From Chionis minor (Eukaryota; Chordata; Aves; Charadriiformes; Chionididae): 64,000 nt of DNA. Under the pieces are notes generated by a model. It was not told the DNA's origin, did not search any database, and worked only from the letters and a program-made list of their open reading frames with translations. This document shows, piece by piece, positions 59,401-64,000 of the stretch. Position 1 is the first letter of the stretch. Each line of letters begins with the position of its first letter. The translations under genes were made by a program, and so were the position numbers. The stretch lies in assembly GCA_013398295.1 (NCBI GenBank), contig VZSF01006837.1, positions 62,001 to 126,000 of the forward strand, given 5' to 3'.

Positions 59401-61453
59401 CAGATATTGGCCTTGCTGGGCCTTTCATCTCCCTGCAGGTAGCTGTTTTGTGAACAGTGAGGATGGTGACACGCTTTTTAAGTTCTTTAAGCCTGATAGG
59501 TTTTACAGTCCTCATCAAGCGTTTGGGAGGCTGTTTAATGGGGGGTTAGAACACTGTAAGAATTTGATTGCCCACATTGGTAATGTTGATGGAATCCCTT
59601 CCACTGAAAAAATCGGGCTCGCTTATCTTGTGTGACTGTACTTGACAGTTCAATGTTATGTACCTGAGCTAGTTCAGTCATAAAAGAATAATGCAGAAGC
59701 ATTAACACCACACTTTTCTCAGTCTAATTTCACTTGCTGAAAAGTGACAGTAGGCTAGCCCAGCAGGACACCACAAAATGTGGTTCAACTGCTTCTGACA
59801 GCCGAGCTAGTTTTCTAGAGGCTACACAAATTCCTCTCTTTATCCAGGCTGCTTTTCAGTATAAACAAGTCTGTATCATCCAATGCAAAAAACCTAATTA
59901 ATTTTATTTTTCAGTAATTCCTACCAGTCCAGATGTACTGTTAGCATTAGGAGAAGAAGAGGTAAGCCTTTTTTTTTTTTCTTTTTTTGTTTTTTTTTGT
60001 TAAGAGATAATAAAATTTCGTTTAAAAAAATATATATATACAATTGCTGCATTTTCCTATGGCTGCTCCTTTGGTGGACTACTGCTAGGATACTGTGTGT
60101 GTTACTTCAGGCATTGTTGTTATTCTAATGTTTTCCTTCCCGTGTATTGTAACTACTAAGATTTCCTAGTTGTAATGAATGGCCTTTTAAACAAAAAGGT
60201 TTTATTGTGTTGCATTTCGTACTTGATACAAAATGATGTAACACTGCATTACACAGACGAGTCAGTCAGTATTCTTACATCTAGAGTTCTGTGTCAATAA
60301 TTTACAAATACTGTGTTGAGTTCTTCCAGCCTTGGAAGAAAGAACAAGCAAATCAAGAATGTCTTAGGGGTAGCATTGTACTATATTGATTGGACATTGG
60401 TATGCAACATGACCTGAGACTATTCCTGTTGCTACGGCTTAAAACAGTCTTTCATCAGATAAGCAGTTCGTGTGTGTGCTCCATAATCTGCTTTAGGTAA
60501 AATCAAGTATGTTGTTTTACAGAGCTTCAATAAGATGCTAATGAGCAACTGGTGATGGTAGTATTTTAAATAGCTCCAGCTGGATTTAAAAATATTGTGG
60601 CACTCTATAGCCATATTTCTTAAAAAATTACAGATAGTTTTGGACCTCTTTATCAGATGTACAGATGTAACCATGCATAGAACAAATACTACAGACTAGG
60701 CTGCCTGCAAACTGTGGGTTTATTTTTACTTTTTTATAGTTGCAAAAAGTAAAGAATGGTCTTGAAAGGGTGCTGTCAAGAGTTCAGTTAAAGAATAAAC
60801 AACTGGAAGAAGATCTGAAAAGGTAACAGAGTAATTTGGACTTATGAATGCTGTAAGCTTTTTACCACACTTTTTTTTGACTGTTCAGGAAACTACTTAT
60901 CTGTTGTGCCATTTCCTACTTTTTATGTTTCAAAGAGAACAGCAGTGGCATGAGGAGCAGGAGCAGATACTAAATACTCTTACTGGAATTGAAGAAGAGA
61001 CAGAAGTCCAAGTTAACCAACTCGGCAAAGAACGGTATTTCTACAGTGTTGTGTTTTTATACTGAAGAATTTAAATATCAATAAAAGTAAATGAGCAAAC
61101 AAACTCTTAAAACATACTTATTTTGTTAAATAGATCAAATAACTCAGTAATCAATATTTGAAACATGGACTATATTGCTACTCTTTGCTTATATCCTTTG
61201 ATTCAAGGTGTTGAACTTATAACAATAGAAAATGAGGGGGGTTTTACTTAAAAATAGCTTTTTAATTATTTTATTGAATTTCATATTCTATTTCTATGTT
61301 TTTACTATTAGTTTGAGTAGCAGAGCATTTAATGAACTGCAAGGTAAAATGTTGAAACTCAAGATGTATAAGGAAGAACTCTTGAATGCTCTGAGCGGAT
61401 TCCTAGAAGAACATTTTCCTGTTCCAGAGAATGGTGGAAGAGCTAATAAGAAG
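50382..61453 (+). CDS. CENPK: CENP-K, centromere CCAN subunit; seven coding exons, both ends incomplete
   Basis: Exons: 50382-50483, 51353-51409, 55610-55682, 59915-59961, 60740-60822, 60936-61034, 61312-61453. Together 603 nt, exactly 201 codons, with matching phases at every junction. The human protein is about 269 residues. CENP-K is the coiled-coil partner of CENP-H/I/M in the inner kinetochore and is required for CENP-A chromatin function and KNL1 recruitment. Visible features: VEEELLRECESIWKHMEE near the N-terminus, a long Lys/Glu/Gln coiled coil, and FLEEHFPVPE near the end. The start codon lies upstream in an exon I could not fix, and the C-terminal roughly 68 residues lie beyond 64000. 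The sequence is clearly more diverged from mammals than its neighbours. Confidence 0.9.
50484..52604 (+). other. CENPK introns flanking the 19-codon exon
   Basis: 50484-51352 and the start of the next intron. AT-rich, with a GA run near 50880-50892. No repeat family recognised. Confidence 0.55.
51353..51409 (+). CDS. CENPK: CENPK short exon (19 codons)
   Basis: CQSKLMLLGAKSPLKSCAE, equivalent to the family CQNKLSLIG segment. Acceptor TACCAAG, donor GTAAGT. Confidence 0.85.
52605..53973 (+). mobile_element. CR1 LINE, 5'-truncated, degenerate reverse transcriptase to 3' end
   Basis: Starts inside the RT domain (GNYRPVSLTSVPGNIVEKMI) and runs with frame breaks through WLDGRAQRVV-like, QRDLGRLEHWA and YCVQFWTP blocks. 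The RT catalytic box reads FADN at 53089-53100 where an active enzyme needs FADD/YADD, so it is dead. The 3' region ends near GGAACGATTCTGTTCTATT. Confidence 0.88.
53983..54159 (+). mobile_element. Minimal LTR (167 bp) with 5-bp target duplication
   Basis: LTR 53988-54154 from TGTCATAGTTTAACCCTAGC to CCGGAACCAGGACA, with direct repeats CTGGC at 53983-53987 and 54155-54159. Both LTR ends are present but most of the middle is missing compared with related copies. Inserted 14 bp after the CR1 tail. Confidence 0.82.
54160..55609 (+). other. CENPK intron sequence
   Basis: AT-rich, unique-looking DNA between the LTR and the exon at 55610. Nothing recognised. Confidence 0.55.
55610..55682 (+). CDS. 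CENPK: CENPK short exon (24 codons + 1 nt)
   Basis: ISLLMMQVKALTKEYHQSET to SPE, matching the family LSLLIMQVKCLTAE segment. Acceptor TATACAG, donor GTAAGT. Joins in phase to the preceding and following exons. Confidence 0.87.
55683..59914 (+). other. CENPK intron (4.2 kb)
   Basis: AT-rich. Holds a possible minus-strand processed pseudogene at about 59255-59630. Otherwise no gene, RNA or repeat recognised. Confidence 0.55.
59275..59630 (-). pseudogene. Possible minus-strand retrocopy, unidentified
   Basis: Minus-strand reading is open for 71 codons at 59518-59303, with a further open stretch in the same frame upstream interrupted by one stop. It is followed about 20 nt later by AATAAAA (59280-59275). 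The open part is Lys/Arg-rich then Pro/Gln-rich (KELKKRVTILTVHK, NLPPQWF). I do not recognise the family; chance is possible. Confidence 0.25.
59915..59961 (+). CDS. CENPK: CENPK 47-nt micro-exon
   Basis: IPTSPDVLLALGEEE, matching family IPLTEDVLITLGKEE. Acceptor TTTTCAG, donor GTAAGC. Confidence 0.9.
59962..60739 (+). other. CENPK intron
   Basis: Contains T-rich (59968-60000) and TA-rich (60030-60042) runs; nothing else. Confidence 0.6.
60740..60822 (+). CDS. CENPK: CENPK coiled-coil exon
   Basis: LQKVKNGLERVLSRVQLKNK to EEDLK, then AG of a split Arg codon. Acceptor TTTATAG, donor GTAACA. Confidence 0.9.
60936..61034 (+). CDS. CENPK: CENPK coiled-coil exon
   Basis: EQQWHEEQEQILNTLTGIEE to LGKE plus a split codon. 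Acceptor CAAAG (phase fixes the first base as A), donor GTATTT. Confidence 0.88.
61312..61453 (+). CDS. CENPK: CENPK exon, last one inside the window
   Basis: FNELQGKMLKLKMYKEELLN to FLEEHFPVPE and RANKK, matching the family FLEDHFPLPD segment. Acceptor TATTAG, donor GTAAGA. Confidence 0.92.
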
Positions 61454-62159
61454 GTAAGATTTTCTTAGTAACTGCTACATTTGGAATATTCAATTTATGT
61501 TTAATTAGATGCAATATCTTTTTAAATTACTAGCATAGAATCTGCAGTTGTATTTTGAAATAACTATAGTCCTCACAACTGATCCTTTAGGTTTAATTGA
61601 TATTTTTCAGGTTGGTTTATATTAAAGGCTTTTCCCAGCTGGATATTTTCTTTTTTATAGTGCATGTATCTTTTACCTGATGAGATGCATAGCAATGTAT
61701 TGTATTTCTTGCTAAACTGCAGGCTCTGCCAAATTTGGAAATGATGAGGGTTTCACTCCAAATTCTTCCATTTTCTATTTTACTGGACTAGGCGAGTGGA
61801 TTCATGTTTTCCTTGGCAAAGCAAATTTTAATTGTCTAACAATGGTTTTGGAACAATAATAAGTACAAATGTTTATAATTACAGTGTAGTTTGGAATCTT
61901 AACCATCAGTTTCAGTTCAGACAAACTGGGCCAAAAATTATCTTAAAACTTGAGGGAAAATAGGCAGACGGAGTATTTTGCATAATAAATTAAAAGTCTG
62001 CAGTAAAAATAAACCTTTTACCATTACTGTTTGAAAGAATAGCTACAAAAAAGGCAGGGGTTGATTTTGATTCCAGACACACTTAAGAATAAAGACACAG
62101 AAAGGATTTCTTTAATCCAGTTCCCTGTTATTTCAGACAACCTTATAATACGACTTCTT

Positions 62160-62500
62160 TAATATTATCATTGAGCTCCATTTAAAAACTAATTATTTTT
62201 GTTACTACTGTTTCTATTGGGATTTGTTCTAGTACCTCAGCACTCTGGTTAGAAACTGTCTCCTAATGCCCAGTCTAAATTTATTTGTGCGTAACACATG
62301 CGTATTCTTATGCCAGTTTTGTCCTTAGAATAGCTCTTTTTCTTTCTTGTGTCTATTCCTCTTGATATATTTACAGACAGCAGTCTTATACCCTCTTTCT
62401 TTGTTTTGCTAAATGAACTAGCAAACCTTTCTTGTTCTTCTCTTGTATGATAATTTTTTTCAGTTCCCTGCTATATCCTAATAACACCAATTTTCTATAT
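62160..62500 (-). mobile_element. Old CR1/L3-like fragment (tentative)
   Basis: Sequence around AACTGTCTCCTAATGCCCAG and TATTTACAGACAGCAGTC has the look of ancient CR1 3' sequence in minus orientation. Too diverged to be sure by eye. Confidence 0.35.
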
Positions 62501-63064
62501 TTCCTTCCACTTGGATTAATCTTTTTTGGAACCTGGTAAAAACCAATATTATGAACAAACTTACTAGCTCGCAGTCATCACAAAAGCAACTGATTACACC
62601 ATTGTCTTTTTCTTCCTGTTATTTCCAACTGATGAACCCTGAGCTTTTAATTTACGAAAAAAACCCCAAATTGTCTCTGCACGGAAGAGACAACTTTCAA
62701 GGTGTGATAGCCATTTTCAAACTTATTCAGCCATTTTCAAACATCTTACTCAATTATATTTCAGTTCTTCTGCATATGTCTTCCAGTTTCCTGCTATTAC
62801 TACATAGGATACATCTGGTTCCAACATTAAGAAATTAAAGCTCCAGGGATTTAATTAACAGTCATCTTTCAATCCTATTTTTCCTGATTTCAGCCTGATA
62901 TGTCATCCCCCTATTTGCTTGTTTTTGTAAATCTTACAATTGTTCTAGGACATGGCTCTTCAAACACTGATGACTTTTCCTAGATGCATTTTAAGTGATT
63001 GTCTATTTTTTGCAGATATATTTCCTATAATAAGATATACCAATTTATTTGCTCCCATTTATGT

Positions 63065-63240
63065 GATGTCATAGGAAAATATAGGCTGGAAGTGACCTCT
63101 GGAGATCTTCCATTCCAACCCCATCATCAAGGTAGTGCCAATGTCAAAGTTGGATCAGGTTGCTCACGGTCATATCCAGCTGTGTTTTAAACATAAGAAA
63201 CAGTGAATTCATGTGTGTTTCAGAACTGAGGAAGAGTTTA
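63065..63240 (-). mobile_element. CR1 3' end fragment, minus orientation
   Basis: AGGCTGGAAGTGACCTCTGG followed by ATTCCAACCCC is the reverse complement of the standard CR1 3' UTR. Confidence 0.75.
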
Positions 63241-64000
63241 TGTAAAAACTCCGACTCCTGACCAAAATGAACTGCCTCTGTTATACTGGCTATCAGAAAT
63301 TTTTATTAGCGACCCTGCTTTCTTCTTTCTTCCATGCAATTTTTCCTTACTAAAATCTAAAAAAAAAACCCCAAAAAAACCTAACACCCAAGGTATTTGG
63401 GATTAGTCATCCCTTCCCCTGCTCACAGGAGCTCACATTCTACCTTTTCTTAATTTTACTTAAGTTTCAAATTTATTTTGATAAATTTCTAAGCAAGGTC
63501 TTGTCTAATCTTAGTTTTAATTTTATTTACACGTTTTCTGAACTCTTAAACACAGTTTGTTTTCTGACAACTCTGTTCCTTGCTTTTCACTCCTTGTGAA
63601 TTCATAGCTTCTTCTGTATCTTTTTACTCGGTTGTATCGCAATGGCTGAACTGTAGGTCCCCCATAATCTGTATCTAAGCAATTAACTGTGAAGGCAGGA
63701 AAGACAGGCACTTTCACCTACGTTGTTTTCTTTATTGTGTCAGGCCAGGTTGGCTTGTCTTGCTGTGGCCCAACAACTTTAGTTTAGATAGTGATTGAGG
63801 TAAGAATTATCTTGCATTTTAAATCTCAGATAAAAAAAAGATGCATTTTTTTTCAATATAAGAAATGTAGAGAGTCACGCGTTGAGGAATACTCTTCATG
63901 CCAGTCTGTCTCATGGAAGGGAGAAGAAGGTGCCCGTCAGGTTAAATAAATAAATACTGAGCATCCTGTTTAAAAGTGACTTTATAAGCATTAGTTAATT

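Larger units (their letters stand above)
61454..64000 (+). other. CENPK intron, running off the window
   Basis: No further CENPK exon recognised. Contains old CR1-derived sequence near 62160-62500 and 63065-63240. Confidence 0.55.

Overview
This is a nuclear vertebrate window, almost certainly from a bird. Two things point there. First, the intergenic and intronic DNA carries CR1 LINEs, several ending in the avian 3' tail of ATTCTRTG-type octamers, and LTRs of the 'TGTCATGGTTTAACCCCAGCTGG' type. Second, exon by exon I recognise the conserved vertebrate block TRAPPC13/SHLD3 - TRIM23 - PPWD1 - CENPK (human 5q12). By established human chr5/avian Z homology the window is probably Z-linked; that is inference.

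Layout. (1) 1-3250, minus strand: single-exon SHLD3 coding sequence (279-1025) lying inside the first intron of TRAPPC13, of which only exon 1 (3203-3248) is present. (2) 2780-4110: CpG-island bidirectional promoter with two inverted ZNF143/THAP11-type motifs, an NRF1-like site, and a YY1-type motif over the TRIM23 start codon. (3) 3671-29625, plus strand: complete TRIM23 in 11 coding exons (580 codons plus stop). Its 13.4 kb intron 2 holds an internally deleted endogenous retrovirus with a perfect 5-bp target duplication and a nested LTR/CR1 composite. (4) 29626-33733: convergent 3' ends of TRIM23 and PPWD1. (5) 33734-45303, minus strand: PPWD1 exons 2-11; exon 1 is not present and probably lies in the 325-base N gap (46251-46575). 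(6) 46576-64000, plus strand: CENPK, with seven coding exons covering about 201 residues. Its start codon is not securely located and its C-terminal exons lie beyond the window. A solo LTR sits antisense in its 5' region.

The genes are independent housekeeping loci, not an operon: DNA end protection (SHLD3), a ubiquitin ligase/ARF fusion (TRIM23), a spliceosomal cyclophilin (PPWD1), a centromere subunit (CENPK) and a trafficking-complex subunit (TRAPPC13). They are arranged head-to-head at two CpG-rich promoters and tail-to-tail between TRIM23 and PPWD1.

Points most worth attention: TRAPPC13 exon 1 can splice in frame and without stops onto the SHLD3 exon. A 1.2 kb segment at 13066-16466 is present three times, apparently identical, separated by single n characters, which looks like an assembly artefact. 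The PPWD1/CENPK promoter is missing in the N gap. I see no convincing novel molecular system. Exon boundaries were read by eye from GT/AG sites, phase and family homology; computed searches were not available.
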